The position numbers and the translations under genes are program-made. A stretch of 64,000 bases of DNA, taken from the NCBI GenBank assembly GCA_021646405.1, contig SOER01000003.1, forward strand, positions 1 through 64,000, in the 5' to 3' direction. Shown piece by piece: positions 19,337 through 29,369 of this stretch. Numbering within the stretch: position 1 is the first letter of the stretch; every line of letters starts with the position of its first letter. A model generated the notes under the pieces. It was not told the DNA's origin and did no database searches. It saw only the letters and a list, made by a program, of their open reading frames with translations. This DNA comes from Candidatus Loosdrechtia aerotolerans. Lineage in GTDB: Bacteria > Planctomycetota > Brocadiia > Brocadiales > Brocadiaceae.

Positions 19337-19714
19337 ATGAATAATGTTTATACTTGTGAGACGTGTGGTTTGGCAACAACAGCGAAAGGCCATCTTTGTA
19401 AACCAATACCTGCGAATAAGGCGGTTGTCTGTAAGTTTTGTGGTGCATTAACAAATGACCCAAGGCATGTATGTGCACCAAAAGTTGTTAGTTTAAAATA
19501 TATATGTGAATCATGCGGCAGGCTCTCCGCTAAACGCGATCTCCTCTGTAATCCAACGCCTCTTCAAAAAGCAAAAAAACCAACTAAAAAGCCTGGAAAA
19601 ATACCAACTACAAAATCAGCTACAAAACCAATTAAAAAGTCAGTTACAAAACCGGCTGTAAAATCAGTTGTAAAAAAGGCAGGACAGTCTAAAAAATCAA
19701 AAATAAAGAAATAG
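19337..19714 (+). CDS. Small zinc-finger protein with a lysine-rich tail
   Basis: 125 aa with AAAGGA 9-10 bases upstream of the ATG. Three similar modules of the form CxxCGx..LC (CETCGLATTAKGHLC, CKFCGALTNDPRHVC, CESCGRLSAKRDLLC) fill residues 7-72, each a likely three-cysteine-plus-His or four-ligand zinc site. Residues 78-125 are almost only K, P, T, S, A and V, like histone H1 or AlgP-type tails. I do not recognise a named family. Nucleic-acid binding or nucleoid compaction is inferred from composition. Confidence 0.75.
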   Translation: MNNVYTCETCGLATTAKGHLCKPIPANKAVVCKFCGALTNDPRHVCAPKVVSLKYICESCGRLSAKRDLLCNPTPLQKAKKPTKKPGKIPTTKSATKPIKKSVTKPAVKSVVKKAGQSKKSKIKK

Positions 19715-19827
19715 CTGTATTTATCATGTGTTAAAATAAGTTATATACCCTGTTTTAAACACAAATTATATTTTTTTCTATTTACATTATACACTTGTTT
19801 CCTATTTTCTATATACTTTCTTTTATA

Positions 19828-19877
19828 ATGTGCCATGTCACAGGAATGTGATATCTGGTGGTTGTGACATGGCACAT
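19828..19877. repeat. 15-bp perfect inverted repeat (hairpin or terminator)
   Basis: ATGTGCCATGTCACA at 19828-19842 is exactly mirrored at 19863-19877 with a 20-nt loop. It lies about 115 bases after the zinc-finger gene and is followed by a C/T-rich run. Terminator, operator or repeat palindrome are all possible. The remainder of 19715-20363 shows no confident gene. Confidence 0.5.
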
Positions 19878-20103
19878 ACCCCTCTTTCTTTCTCAATAAA
19901 CAAACCAGGAAAACTATCACCCTTATAGAAAACCTCTCGCTCCATAAAAAAGAGTCTCAAAAGATATAACCCTTTTCATTACAATCTCTTATTGTAATCT
20001 ACTCTATGCATCCGGCTTAAATATGGGATCTTATGCATTCTATAGCCCGGACGCCCTCCTTGCGTAAGGTTTAAAATATCTCATAGTCCTCAAAATCCTC
20101 ATT

Positions 20104-20226
20104 CTATAAGGCACTGATCTTTATAATTTCTGCTTTTTCCTTCCATAACAATGCCAACAGGCCCCCTATTGAGATAAGTAATTGGGAAAAAATTCTATTT
20201 TTTCCTGTTCCTGTATCTATTGGCAT
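20104..20226 (-). CDS. Possible 40-aa membrane peptide or gene tail
   Basis: The frame reads MPIDTGTGKNR, then a hydrophobic helix (LLISIGGLLALL), then KEKAEIIKISAL. That arrangement of short motif, membrane helix and basic tail resembles a C-terminal sorting or anchoring signal. There is no clear ribosome-binding site and an in-frame TGA lies eight codons before the ATG. It may be the end of a lost surface protein. Confidence 0.2.
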   Translation of the reverse strand: MPIDTGTGKNRIFSQLLISIGGLLALLWKEKAEIIKISAL

Positions 20227-20362
20227 GTTTTTTTCTATCCAATTTTCCCGTCATTAAACATAGAGAGGTTTTGTAAAGTATTTTTTAGTTTTTTGAACGT
20301 TACCTGGATATAAAGATGAGATTCCTTCTGGCAAGTATTTATATGGAGTGTCACTTAATAAG

Positions 20363-20441
<79 letters not shown>

Positions 20442-20693
20442 TTGTAAGCTATATTTTATACAGACAGGTACTTATTATACGTCATAACAACATAAATACA
20501 AGGAAAAATAATATTTCAATTCAATGAGAATAAAAACAGGAGGAATGTACACTCTATCATTTAAATGGTAAAGAAACGGTAAAGCGAGCATTTTTCATAC
20601 CTAAGTAGTTAAATATCATGGAACAATAGTTTATCTGGTTTTGTTTAAATTTTGTAGCTTATTTTTCTTAACCCAATATGCAGGAGGTCTTAG

Positions 20694-20963
20694 ATGGGTA
20701 CGCAGCAAAAAGAAAAACCAAGGCGTAAAACTCAAAAAAGATACAACGAAAAAAGCCTTTCACTAAAAAACATATATACAGATAAGGCAGAAAGAACCTG
20801 TCTGATGTGTGGAAAAAAGTTTATCAGCCGGGGTCCTCACAACAGAAGATGTCAAAAGTGTAATCAAAGGATAGACCAGGCTGCAGAAAATACCTTTTAT
20901 ATGCCGACAGTATACTCGAACGAAGGTAGTGTTCAGGGCGAATTTGTATCTGTAATTGAGTAA
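20694..20963 (+). CDS. Small zinc-ribbon protein
   Basis: 89 aa with a strong AGGAGG 8 bases upstream of the ATG. The N-terminal 30 residues are strongly basic (KEKPRRKTQKRYNEK). A single zinc ribbon follows, CLMCGKKFISRGPHNRRCQKC, and the C-terminus is acidic and neutral. The layout suggests a nucleic-acid-associated regulator, but I do not recognise a named family. It stands alone after an AT-rich leader of about 230 bases. Confidence 0.75.
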   Translation: MGTQQKEKPRRKTQKRYNEKSLSLKNIYTDKAERTCLMCGKKFISRGPHNRRCQKCNQRIDQAAENTFYMPTVYSNEGSVQGEFVSVIE

Positions 20964-21273
20964 CAGTATACTCGATGTGATTGCAGAATGGGGTGTGTAA
21001 ACCATCCATTACATGCCCCATTTTCTGCGTGACAAAATGTGCCAAAAGGAACGCAGATATGTGCCATTTTATTATCCCCCGATGATTCCTGCTTTTCTCA
21101 CCGTTACTGATTCTTTCCCCCGCCCCCCATTCAATACCATAATATATTCCAACTAAAAAAATAAATAGCAAAAATACAGAGCCCTTACAGACCTCTCTTT
21201 CCTAAAAAGCACCTTACCCGCCTGACTCTATTTTTTATCCTTACCCTTAGTTATCAGTTTGCATAAAAAGATG

Positions 21274-21445
21274 GTAACTGCTCAGGATTCAAGGTTAACG
21301 GTTTAAGGATTAGATAAGAGACAAGATTGACCCATCCTGTGCTCTCCATAAACCTCCAAACAGATATTTTTGACAGGCAATGCCCTACCCTACTTGGCTT
21401 TTAACCCTGAACTCTGAACCTTGAACCTTGAACCTGAATAGTTAC
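21274..21445. mobile_element. Inverted-repeat element (MITE-like), copy 1
   Basis: The ends are inverted repeats: GTAACTGCTCAGGATTCAAG on the left and the imperfect complement CCTTGAACCTGAATAGTTAC on the right. The right part contains a run of TGAACC-type heptads (21405-21436). It has no open frame. Similar ends bound 31308-31410, so this looks like a short non-autonomous element. It occupies most of the gap between the zinc-ribbon gene and the ROK kinase. Confidence 0.5.
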
Positions 21446-21571
21446 AATAGGGCATCATTATTCATAAGATAGTGTAATATGTGCTATAAGTTGACTTCAC
21501 ATACCACTTATGTTAAAATTTTTTATTCACGAAAATACATTACAAATTACCAATTACTAAGGATCGATACA

Positions 21572-22528
21572 ATGAATTACGCAATCGGTGTTGACCTGGG
21601 TGGAACAAATTTAAAAGCAGGTATTGTTGATATAGATGGGAAAGTCCATCAGCGGTTATCAGTAAAAACGGATTACCATGCCGATTCACAAACAATTTCT
21701 GATCAAATATTTAGACTGATCGATACTCTTATCAGTATGGCACATTTAGCGAAATCGGATATTTCAGGTATTGGACTCGGTTCACCAGGTCATATCGATA
21801 AAAGGGGCGAAACAATATTATATTCGCCAAATTTGCCGCAATGGCGTAATGTACCGATAAAAAACATGATAACAAAACGGTTTGTTGTTCCCTGTATATT
21901 GGAAAACGATGCCAATGCTGCCGCTTGGGGTGAGAATTGGGCAGGGGCCGGTAAAGGCACCAGTTCAATGGTAATGATGACTATTGGTACAGGAATCGGG
22001 GGCGGTATTATCACTGAAAACAGACTTTGGCGTGGCGCTAACAATGTCGCGGGAGAAATTGGTCATATGATAATACAGGCAAGTGGACGGAAATGCAAAT
22101 GTGGCAATCACGGATGCATAGAGGCATACGCTTCAGCTACAGCTATGGTACTACGTTTTAAGGAGGCATTAGAGAGCGGGACACAATCATCCCTAAAAAA
22201 CTGTGATGAAATTACAGCAAAGATGATTAATGATGCAGCCTTTCAGGGTGATAAGGCATCGTTAGATATTATTAAAGAAACTGGGCAATATATTGGTATT
22301 GCCTTATTAAATATTATGCATATACTTAACCCAGAGACAATTGTATTGGCAGGTGGAATGACAGGTTCCGGTGAGTTGCTCATGGCCCCTATACGTGAAA
22401 TAACAAAGCAGGGAACCTTTGAAGAACCATATAAGGATACAAAAATCGTATTTTCAGAACTTGGAAATGACGCAGGAATTATTGGAGCAGCAGGATGCCT
22501 ACTGAAAGAATTAGAAACTTCTGTATAA
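21572..22528 (+). CDS. ROK-family sugar kinase (glucokinase-like)
   Basis: 318 aa from ATG 21572, with AAGGA 8 bases upstream. N-terminal phosphate loop [15 protein letters not shown], catalytic Asp in [11 protein letters not shown], and the ROK zinc signature [14 protein letters not shown] are intact. Probably phosphorylates glucose or a related hexose with ATP; the exact sugar cannot be read from sequence. The lepA start lies 34 bases inside its end, so the two are coupled. Confidence 0.9.
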   Translation: MNYAIGVDLGGTNLKAGIVDIDGKVHQRLSVKTDYHADSQTISDQIFRLIDTLISMAHLAKSDISGIGLGSPGHIDKRGETILYSPNLPQWRNVPIKNMITKRFVVPCILENDANAAAWGENWAGAGKGTSSMVMMTIGTGIGGGIITENRLWRGANNVAGEIGHMIIQASGRKCKCGNHGCIEAYASATAMVLRFKEALESGTQSSLKNCDEITAKMINDAAFQGDKASLDIIKETGQYIGIALLNIMHILNPETIVLAGGMTGSGELLMAPIREITKQGTFEEPYKDTKIVFSELGNDAGIIGAAGCLLKELETSV

Positions 22529-24291
22529 TCGCACATATTGATCACGGAAAGTCTACTTTGGCTGACCGTCTCCTGGAGAAGACGGATACCATTACATCGA
22601 GAGAGTTCAGAAACCAGATGCTCGACGATATGGATTTGGAGCGTGAGCGCGGAATTACTATCAAGGCCAGCGCAGTAGCCCTGAAGACGGTAAAGGACGG
22701 CAAAGAGTATACCCTGAACCTTATAGATACCCCCGGACATGTAGACTTTAACTATGAGGTATCGAGAAGTCTTGGCGCCTGTGAAGGGGCTCTTCTGCTT
22801 GTAGATGCATCTCAGGGTGTAGAGGCCCAAACCGTCGCCAATACGTATCTCGCCATGGAACATAATTTAACCATTATTCCTGTTATCAGTAAAATCGATC
22901 TGCCCCAATCCCGGCCTCATGACGTACTTACCGAAATGGAAAAGACCCTCGGCACTGCACCGGAAGAAACACTCATGGTTAGTGCAAAAACAGGACAGGG
23001 TATCGCTGAGATTCTTGATGCTGTAATCGAACGTATTCCACCGCCGAAAGGAGACCCAAACGTACCGTTAAAGGCACTCATTTTCGACTCTGTCTATGAT
23101 GAGTACCGCGGAGTTATTATCTACCTGCGTATTTTTGACGGCTCTTTAAAGGTAGGTGATGAAATTTACATGATAAAGACAGGCCGTTCTTTTAAAGTAG
23201 AGGAAGTTGGTGTATTTAAACCCAAGATGGTGGTTAAAGAATGCCTTGCTACAGGAGAAGTAGGTTACTGTATCGCCAATATCAAATCTATTCACAATGT
23301 TAAAGTAGGCGATACAGTTACTCATAAGAAGAACAGAACAGCAGAGGCATTACCGGGATACCGGCAGCCCATACCTATGGTATACTGCGGTATTTATCCG
23401 GCAAATAACGCAGATTTCCACGTACTTCGTGAGGCGTTAGAGCGGCTGAGTTTAAACGACTCATCGTTTACCTTTGAGCCAGAAACATCCCAGGCCCTTG
23501 GTTTCGGATTCCGATGCGGATTCCTTGGGCTCCTTCATATGGAAATTATTCAGGAACGCCTGGAACGGGAGAGTAATATCAATATCGTACAGACCGCTCC
23601 TAACGTAACCTATGAGATAGTAAAAACAAATAATGAGGTAATCAGGGTAGACAATCCGGAGAAAGTTCCGCCACTCCATGAGATTGAGGAATTCCGCGAA
23701 CCAATAGTACGTGCCAGCTTCGTCTTACCTTCTGAATATGTGGGAACTATTATGCAATTTGCAGAAGGACGCCGGGGAAGATACAAGAGCACTGAATATC
23801 TTAGCGAAAGACGCGCAATCCTTACCTATGAACTGCCGTTGTCTGAGATTATTTTTGATTTCTTTGATAAGATGAAATCAGCAACAAGGGGTTACGGAAC
23901 ACTTGATTATGATCTTATCGGATACGAATCCGCAGATCTTGTAAAATTGGACATCCTTGTATCAGGAAAACGTGTAGATGCCCTTTCAACGATTGTACAC
24001 AGAAAAGATACAGAAATAAAAGGGCGAAAATTAGTGAAAAAGCTTAAGAGTGAGATATCACGGCATCTCTTTGAGGTCGTACTTCAGGCAGCTGTCGGAA
24101 GCAAAATTATTGCAAGAGAAACAATTCGCCCGATAGCAAAAAACGTTACCGCAAAATGTTATGGTGGTGATATTACAAGAAAGAGAAAACTCCTGGAAAA
24201 ACAGAAGGAAGGGAAAAAAAGGATGAAATCAATCGGTAACGTGGAAATTCCACAAAAGGCATTCTTATCGGTATTATCCGTTGATGAATAA
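22495..24291 (+). CDS. lepA: Elongation factor 4 (LepA), back-translocating GTPase
   Basis: 598 aa, full length. A ribosome-bound GTPase that acts on stalled or mis-translocated complexes. GTPase motifs: AHIDHGKST (G1), RGITIKA (G2), DTPGHVDF (G3). The G4 motif reads SKID instead of the usual NKID, a single AAT-to-AGT change. The LepA-specific C-terminal domain is present ([14 protein letters not shown]). GGAG lies 10 bases before the ATG within the ROK gene. Confidence 0.96.
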   Translation: MPTERIRNFCIIAHIDHGKSTLADRLLEKTDTITSREFRNQMLDDMDLERERGITIKASAVALKTVKDGKEYTLNLIDTPGHVDFNYEVSRSLGACEGALLLVDASQGVEAQTVANTYLAMEHNLTIIPVISKIDLPQSRPHDVLTEMEKTLGTAPEETLMVSAKTGQGIAEILDAVIERIPPPKGDPNVPLKALIFDSVYDEYRGVIIYLRIFDGSLKVGDEIYMIKTGRSFKVEEVGVFKPKMVVKECLATGEVGYCIANIKSIHNVKVGDTVTHKKNRTAEALPGYRQPIPMVYCGIYPANNADFHVLREALERLSLNDSSFTFEPETSQALGFGFRCGFLGLLHMEIIQERLERESNINIVQTAPNVTYEIVKTNNEVIRVDNPEKVPPLHEIEEFREPIVRASFVLPSEYVGTIMQFAEGRRGRYKSTEYLSERRAILTYELPLSEIIFDFFDKMKSATRGYGTLDYDLIGYESADLVKLDILVSGKRVDALSTIVHRKDTEIKGRKLVKKLKSEISRHLFEVVLQAAVGSKIIARETIRPIAKNVTAKCYGGDITRKRKLLEKQKEGKKRMKSIGNVEIPQKAFLSVLSVDE

Positions 24292-24401
24292 AAATTATAT
24301 TTCAGGTACCAGAGAGGAAAATTTTTCAGACGTATCAAGTAGAGTGTTCTCACAATGCGCTCTTTGGTAAAACGTTAATAAGAAACAGAGTGAGGTTTAG
24401 A

Positions 24402-25904
24402 GTGGTCAATAAAAAAGAAAATCAAGCCGTCTCTGCAGCAGAGAAGAAGACAAAGAGACGAAAAAGTAAGTTACGGGAAAACATTGAATCTATAGTAATT
24501 GCCATTGCACTTGCATTTGCCGTCCGGTATTTCGTGATAGAGGCATTTAAAATTCCCACAGGGTCTATGGCACCAACGCTATTAGGCGAACATAAAAATG
24601 TGCAATGCCCAAATTGCGGATGGTTTTTTTATGCCGATCGCAATTCGGAAGGTGCTGTTTGTCCTAATTGCCAGCTTGATATAAATACCTCCGCTTACTG
24701 TAATGTTTGTAATAACAGGATTCGATACTACTGGCCTGCGTGGCTCTGGAAAAAAGGCACCTGCCCTACATGCCAGTCCTCTGTCCCCTGGGAAGACTTA
24801 TCGAATCAGGTAATCCATGGAGGAAACAGAATCCTGGTTAACAAATTCTGGTATAAATTTAAAGACCCCCAACGATGGGATATTGTAGTTTTTGTGTATC
24901 CTTTGTATGATCTTACCTGTAAGGATTGCTATCTGCAGCTGCCCGATACAGAATGGCGTGAAGGACTGCGTTGTCCGCGATGCGGATCAACAAGATTTTC
25001 AAAGAAGAAAAAGAACTACATTAAACGGCTTATTGGCATGCCGGGTGAAAAACTGCAAATTGTGAATGGTGATATCTATATCAACAACAGGATACAGAGA
25101 AAGCCTCCGAAAGTACAGGACACCTTATGGCTTCCTGTCTACAATAGCCGTTATCCGGCAAAGGAAGAAATAATACCGGCATGGATAGCAGACAGCAAGG
25201 CATGGACTATCGATAAAGAATCACTTGTCCTCAATAATATCTCAGATAAAAATTCACCGGTATCAATGGTAACCTTCGGACGAAAGATTACCGATCAAAA
25301 TGGTTACAACAGAAATAGCCATACAGAAATGGGGGATATAAAAATTAGTTTTGATGTAACGCCCTTACCGGGTTCTCAGGACATAAAACTTGTGCTGGAA
25401 AAAAACGATGATGTATTTACTGCCAGTATCCCCACAAATGACTCAGAAGGAAAATGTCGTCTTTTAAAATCAGGCACTGTTGTCCTGGAAAAGGATGTCC
25501 ATATACAAACAGGACAAACGCATACGATAGAGTTTTCGCATGTTGATCGCATCGTATCCCTCTCAATAAATGGCAGGGAAGCGATTACCTTTGACAATGA
25601 TCATGGTAATATCCCGGAATCACGTCTGTTTGATACCAGCAAGGTTCAGTTTGGTGGCAGCAGGGTACATGCAACCTTTGAAAATATTAAAATCCTTCAC
25701 GATATTTATTACACGAACCTTTCCCCCGATACCTGGGGAACAGACCAACCGGTTCAGCTCGGAGAAAAGGATTATTTCATGCTTGGGGATAACAGTAGGA
25801 ATAGTAATGACAGCCGTGTCTGGAAATTTGTTCCTGAGGAGAAGATTGTAGGAAAGGCGTTCTTTATATTCTGGCCATTAAATAATATCAAATTTATACG
25901 GTAA
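24402..25904 (+). CDS. lepB: Signal peptidase I with zinc-ribbon and large C-terminal insertions
   Basis: About 500 aa, twice the usual length. I chose the GTG at 24402 (GAGG 6 bases upstream) over the GTG at 24390. The membrane helix at about residues 30-50 leads to the catalytic serine in PTGSMAPTL. The general-base lysine is in IKRLIGMPGE and the final box is LGDNSRNSNDSRVW. Between Ser and Lys boxes sit paired cysteine motifs (CPNCG/CPNC, CNVC/CPTC, CKDC/CPRCG), that is, about three zinc ribbons. Between the Lys box and GDNSRNSNDSR lies an extra domain of about 200 residues with LamG-like beta strands. All catalytic residues are kept, so it is probably active on exported preproteins. The insertions are unusual. 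Confidence 0.92.
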   Translation: MVNKKENQAVSAAEKKTKRRKSKLRENIESIVIAIALAFAVRYFVIEAFKIPTGSMAPTLLGEHKNVQCPNCGWFFYADRNSEGAVCPNCQLDINTSAYCNVCNNRIRYYWPAWLWKKGTCPTCQSSVPWEDLSNQVIHGGNRILVNKFWYKFKDPQRWDIVVFVYPLYDLTCKDCYLQLPDTEWREGLRCPRCGSTRFSKKKKNYIKRLIGMPGEKLQIVNGDIYINNRIQRKPPKVQDTLWLPVYNSRYPAKEEIIPAWIADSKAWTIDKESLVLNNISDKNSPVSMVTFGRKITDQNGYNRNSHTEMGDIKISFDVTPLPGSQDIKLVLEKNDDVFTASIPTNDSEGKCRLLKSGTVVLEKDVHIQTGQTHTIEFSHVDRIVSLSINGREAITFDNDHGNIPESRLFDTSKVQFGGSRVHATFENIKILHDIYYTNLSPDTWGTDQPVQLGEKDYFMLGDNSRNSNDSRVWKFVPEEKIVGKAFFIFWPLNNIKFIR

Positions 25905-25996
25905 CCCATAAAATACGCTCCCGATGATCGAAAGGGTAAGAACCACCTTTTTCTATCATCTTCTATCTTTATGGTTTGGAATAAAGGATTTTCATT

Positions 25997-26809
25997 ATGA
26001 ATTTATTAAGGGCAGAGGGTCTGACAAAATCATACGGTAAACGCATTGTCGTAAATCAGATAAGTTTTGAAATCAATGACGGAGAAATTGTGGGATTACT
26101 TGGCCAAAATGGAGCGGGTAAAAGCACTTCTTTCAGTATGATCATCGGCATTGTTCGTCCGGATAGCGGTCAGGTAATCTTTCAAAATGAGGATATTACT
26201 GATCTTCCCATATACCTTCGCGCAAGGAAAGGTATGGGGTATCTCTGTCAGGAACCATCCGTATTTCAACGCCTAACGGTGGAAGAGAATATCCTTGCAA
26301 TCCTGGAAACACACAGATGCAGTTCTGATGAAAAATACAAACGCCTTAAAGAATTACTCAACGAGTTTAACCTCGCGTCACTGGCAAAGAATAAGGCATT
26401 TACTCTTTCGGGTGGAGAGAGGAGACGGCTTGAGATTGCACGTGCACTCGCCAATTCTCCAACCATGATTCTTCTTGACGAACCTTTTACGGGTGTCGAT
26501 CCTATTGCGGTAAGTGAAGTGCAGAGTATTCTCTTACGGCTCAAAAACAGGGGAATTGGTTTACTGATAACGGACCATAATGTACGTGAGGCACTGAGCA
26601 TCACAACACGCTCGTACATTATCAATGAGGGCACTGTTATCGCTAGCGGGACTACCCAGGAAATCCTGAATAATCCCCTTGCACGCCAATCTTATTTAGG
26701 AAACGGCTTTCCTACAAATGAGCAGAGACTAACAGAATTTAATACCAGCGGCAGGAAATCGAAAGATGTAAACAGGAAACCTATTGCCCGTAAAGACTCA
26801 ATCTTTTAA
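25997..26809 (+). CDS. lptB: LPS export ABC transporter ATP-binding protein LptB
   Basis: 270 aa. ABC ATPase with Walker A GQNGAGKST, Q-loop region LCQEPSVFQRLTVEENI, signature LSGGERRR and Walker B MILLDEPFTGVDP, followed by ITDHNVRE. The QEPSVF and FTGVDP variants are typical of LptB, which drives lipopolysaccharide extraction from the inner membrane. About 30 extra C-terminal residues are basic. lptF, lptG and lptC are not in the window. Confidence 0.93.
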   Translation: MNLLRAEGLTKSYGKRIVVNQISFEINDGEIVGLLGQNGAGKSTSFSMIIGIVRPDSGQVIFQNEDITDLPIYLRARKGMGYLCQEPSVFQRLTVEENILAILETHRCSSDEKYKRLKELLNEFNLASLAKNKAFTLSGGERRRLEIARALANSPTMILLDEPFTGVDPIAVSEVQSILLRLKNRGIGLLITDHNVREALSITTRSYIINEGTVIASGTTQEILNNPLARQSYLGNGFPTNEQRLTEFNTSGRKSKDVNRKPIARKDSIF

Positions 26810-26882
26810 TCAAGCAAAACTATGCCAAAAGCAATCGTATCGCTATTCCAATAACAACAAACTTTCAGAAGAGCTATATAAA

Positions 26883-27359
26883 ATGGAAAATCTGTGGGCA
26901 CCGTGGCGTATGGGATATATCAAAGGAAGTACAGAAGAGAATGGCTGCTTTTTATGTACAGCAGTACAGAATAACCAGGATGAAAAAAACCTTATTATTT
27001 ACCGGGGTAAAGAGTGTTTTTGTATCCTCAATAAATACCCCTATAATAACGGACATCTTATGATTGTTCCTCATAAACACAAGGGAGATATCTCCGATCT
27101 CACGGATGATGAAATGTTGGAAATCATGCGGATGGCAAAAGATATGAAAGAGATTCTTATAACGATAATGAAACCGGATGGATTTAACCTCGGCATAAAT
27201 TTAGGGAAAGTAGCCGGGGCAGGACTTGTCGGTCATTTTCATCTTCATATCGTACCCCGATGGAATGGTGATACGAATTTTATGCCTGTCATATCGGACG
27301 TAAAAATTATTCCACAGTCCCTTGAAGATCTTTACAGAGAATTCAAAAAATATTTGTGA
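26883..27359 (+). CDS. HIT-family nucleotide hydrolase (AP4A-type)
   Basis: 158 aa from ATG 26883, where the family signature MENLWAPWRM begins. The HIT motif is HFHLHIVPRW, and the CFLCTA pair with downstream histidines may bind zinc. Proteins of this branch hydrolyse or phosphorolyse nucleotide-nucleotide or nucleotide-other phosphoanhydrides such as AP4A. It overlaps, on a different frame, nothing essential, but a longer reading to 26784 would overlap lptB. It is followed directly by dgt. Confidence 0.88.
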   Translation: MENLWAPWRMGYIKGSTEENGCFLCTAVQNNQDEKNLIIYRGKECFCILNKYPYNNGHLMIVPHKHKGDISDLTDDEMLEIMRMAKDMKEILITIMKPDGFNLGINLGKVAGAGLVGHFHLHIVPRWNGDTNFMPVISDVKIIPQSLEDLYREFKKYL

Positions 27360-27367
27360 TCATCCTT

Positions 27368-28522
27368 ATGTTAACGAGGAAAGAAATTGAATTAAAAGAA
27401 GAACGGGAGCTTGCCTCATATGCTATGAAAAGCAAAAATTCTAAAGGCAGGAAATACCCTGAAGAGGAGCATCACTACCGGGGTATTTACCAACGGGACC
27501 GGGATCGTATTATTCATTCTACAGCCTTTAGACGGCTTGAATATAAAACACAAGTCTTTGTAAACCACGAAGGAGATTATTACCGAACGCGATTAACTCA
27601 TACCATTGAAGTCTCACAAATAGCACGAACCATTGCCCGGGCCATGAACCTAAACGAAGATCTTGCAGAGGCTATCTCACTCGCCCATGATTTAGGACAT
27701 ACACCGTTTGGACACTCGGGAGAAGATGCCTTAAGAGCGCTGATGGAAGGACAAGGAGGGTTTGAACATAACCTCCATGGATTGCGCGTTGTTGATACCC
27801 TTGAGCAAAAATACCCTCAGTTTCCCGGATTAAATTTATCATGGGAATTAAAAGAGTCTATTGTAAAACATAAGTCCCCTTATGATAACACCCCTATTGT
27901 AACAGAATATAATACGAGGGAGCAGCCTCTACTCGAGGCTCAAATAGTAGATAAAGCAGATTCCATTGCTTACGATAATCATGATCTGGATGACAGCTTA
28001 AAGGCAGGTATCATCACGGATGAGGATTTACAATCCGTCGAATTGTGGCGGGAAACACAAAAGAAGGTTAGACAAAAGTATACAGGTATTGATCATGATA
28101 TTTTAATTGCTCAGACCATTAAAGACCTGATCAACATGGAAGTCATCGATCTCCTCAATAATACCATGTCCAGAATTACCTGTAACGATATACAGACGGT
28201 TCAGGACGTGAGAAATTATCCGGGTATAATTGTGTCCTTCTCTCCTGAAGTATCTGAGCAAAAGAAAAAGCTGCAGGAATTTCTTTTTAAAAATGTTTAT
28301 CAGCATTACCGAGTAGTCCGAATGGCAGATAAGGCAAAACGTTTTGTAGAAGAACTTTTTATGGCCTTTATCAAAAACCCGAAACAACTTCCCATAGAGT
28401 ACCAAAAATGGGTAGAAAAAGAGGGTCTGTACCAAGGAGTTTGTGATTACGTTGCAGGGATGACCGATCGCTTTGCACAGGACGAATACAAGAAGTTATT
28501 CTACCCATATGAGCGTGTTTAA
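27368..28522 (+). CDS. dgt: dGTPase-like deoxynucleotide triphosphohydrolase
   Basis: About 384 aa from ATG 27368; a GTG at 27356 in the same frame overlaps the HIT stop and cannot be excluded. HD-domain residues lie in RLTHTIEVSQIARTIAR and AISLAHDLGHTPFGHSGE. The entrance motif RRLEYKTQVF and the C-terminal region KRFVEELF fit the dGTPase family (SAMHD1-like). It hydrolyses dNTPs to deoxynucleosides and triphosphate, tuning pools. Confidence 0.92.
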   Translation: MLTRKEIELKEERELASYAMKSKNSKGRKYPEEEHHYRGIYQRDRDRIIHSTAFRRLEYKTQVFVNHEGDYYRTRLTHTIEVSQIARTIARAMNLNEDLAEAISLAHDLGHTPFGHSGEDALRALMEGQGGFEHNLHGLRVVDTLEQKYPQFPGLNLSWELKESIVKHKSPYDNTPIVTEYNTREQPLLEAQIVDKADSIAYDNHDLDDSLKAGIITDEDLQSVELWRETQKKVRQKYTGIDHDILIAQTIKDLINMEVIDLLNNTMSRITCNDIQTVQDVRNYPGIIVSFSPEVSEQKKKLQEFLFKNVYQHYRVVRMADKAKRFVEELFMAFIKNPKQLPIEYQKWVEKEGLYQGVCDYVAGMTDRFAQDEYKKLFYPYERV

Positions 28523-28613
28523 ATAAAAAATATGCGCAAATTACCCGTAGAGCAGATGAAACAAAGCGAATTCACCGTCTCTTACCGAAACTATTTTGTG
28601 ATCATATAGAACG

Positions 28614-29291
28614 ATGAAAGTATCAGCAGTTTTGGTAGGAGCAGGCATAGGATTGCGGATGGGCGGACCTGTCAAAAAGCCGTACTTATACATTCAGGGA
28701 AAACCTATATTCCTTCATACCATTGAACGTTTTTCGTGCATCGATACTGTTACCGAGATCATCCTTGTCATCGGTGAAACTGAAATAAAACCGCTTCGTG
28801 AACAGTGGCAACACACCCTGGAATCCCTTAACGTTAAAAAAATTATCGCCGGAGGGAAAAGGCGCCAGGACAGTGTTTATCATGGACTTTGCCAGATAGA
28901 AGCGGATGCAGAGGTTGTACTCATTCATGATGTCGTTAGACCTCTCGTAAGAAAAGAACATATTGAGGCAGTCATTGCTAAGGCACAAGAATCACATGCA
29001 GCCATACTGGCAGCACCTGTAAAGGCCACCATCAAAGAGACAGGAAATGACTTGCTTATCAAAAGAACAGTACCGCGGAAGGGTTTGTGGATGGCACAAA
29101 CCCCACAAGGATTCGAGAGAAATCTTATTTTAAAAGTATTTGATCAATTTAAAAACAGTGATACTGAATTTACCGATGATGCCGAAATGGTAGAAAAGGC
29201 AGGGTACCCCGTTTGCGTCATACCAGGTACAGATGAAAACATCAAAATCACAACCCCGGAGGATATTCGTCTCGCAGAAGCGTTACTGTAA
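28614..29291 (+). CDS. ispD: 2-C-methyl-D-erythritol 4-phosphate cytidylyltransferase
   Basis: 225 aa. Third step of the MEP isoprenoid pathway, forming CDP-methylerythritol from CTP. N-terminal nucleotide loop SAVLVGAGIGLRMGG (a slightly divergent GxGxRMG), then LIHDVVRPLV, and WMAQTPQGF followed by FTDDAEMVEKAG. All are at family positions. The ribosome-binding site is weak. No ispF is fused or adjacent. Confidence 0.94.
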   Translation: MKVSAVLVGAGIGLRMGGPVKKPYLYIQGKPIFLHTIERFSCIDTVTEIILVIGETEIKPLREQWQHTLESLNVKKIIAGGKRRQDSVYHGLCQIEADAEVVLIHDVVRPLVRKEHIEAVIAKAQESHAAILAAPVKATIKETGNDLLIKRTVPRKGLWMAQTPQGFERNLILKVFDQFKNSDTEFTDDAEMVEKAGYPVCVIPGTDENIKITTPEDIRLAEALL

Positions 29292-29369
29292 CAGAATGAG
29301 CCTCTCACTATAAATTTTGTAAAAATAAATTATTGTTAGTTTAATCTGAAGAGTACCGGATAGATAATT

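Noticed and set aside
20824-21171. A 115-codon minus-strand frame over the zinc-ribbon gene
   Set aside because: It runs antisense to a better-supported gene and its composition is not protein-like.
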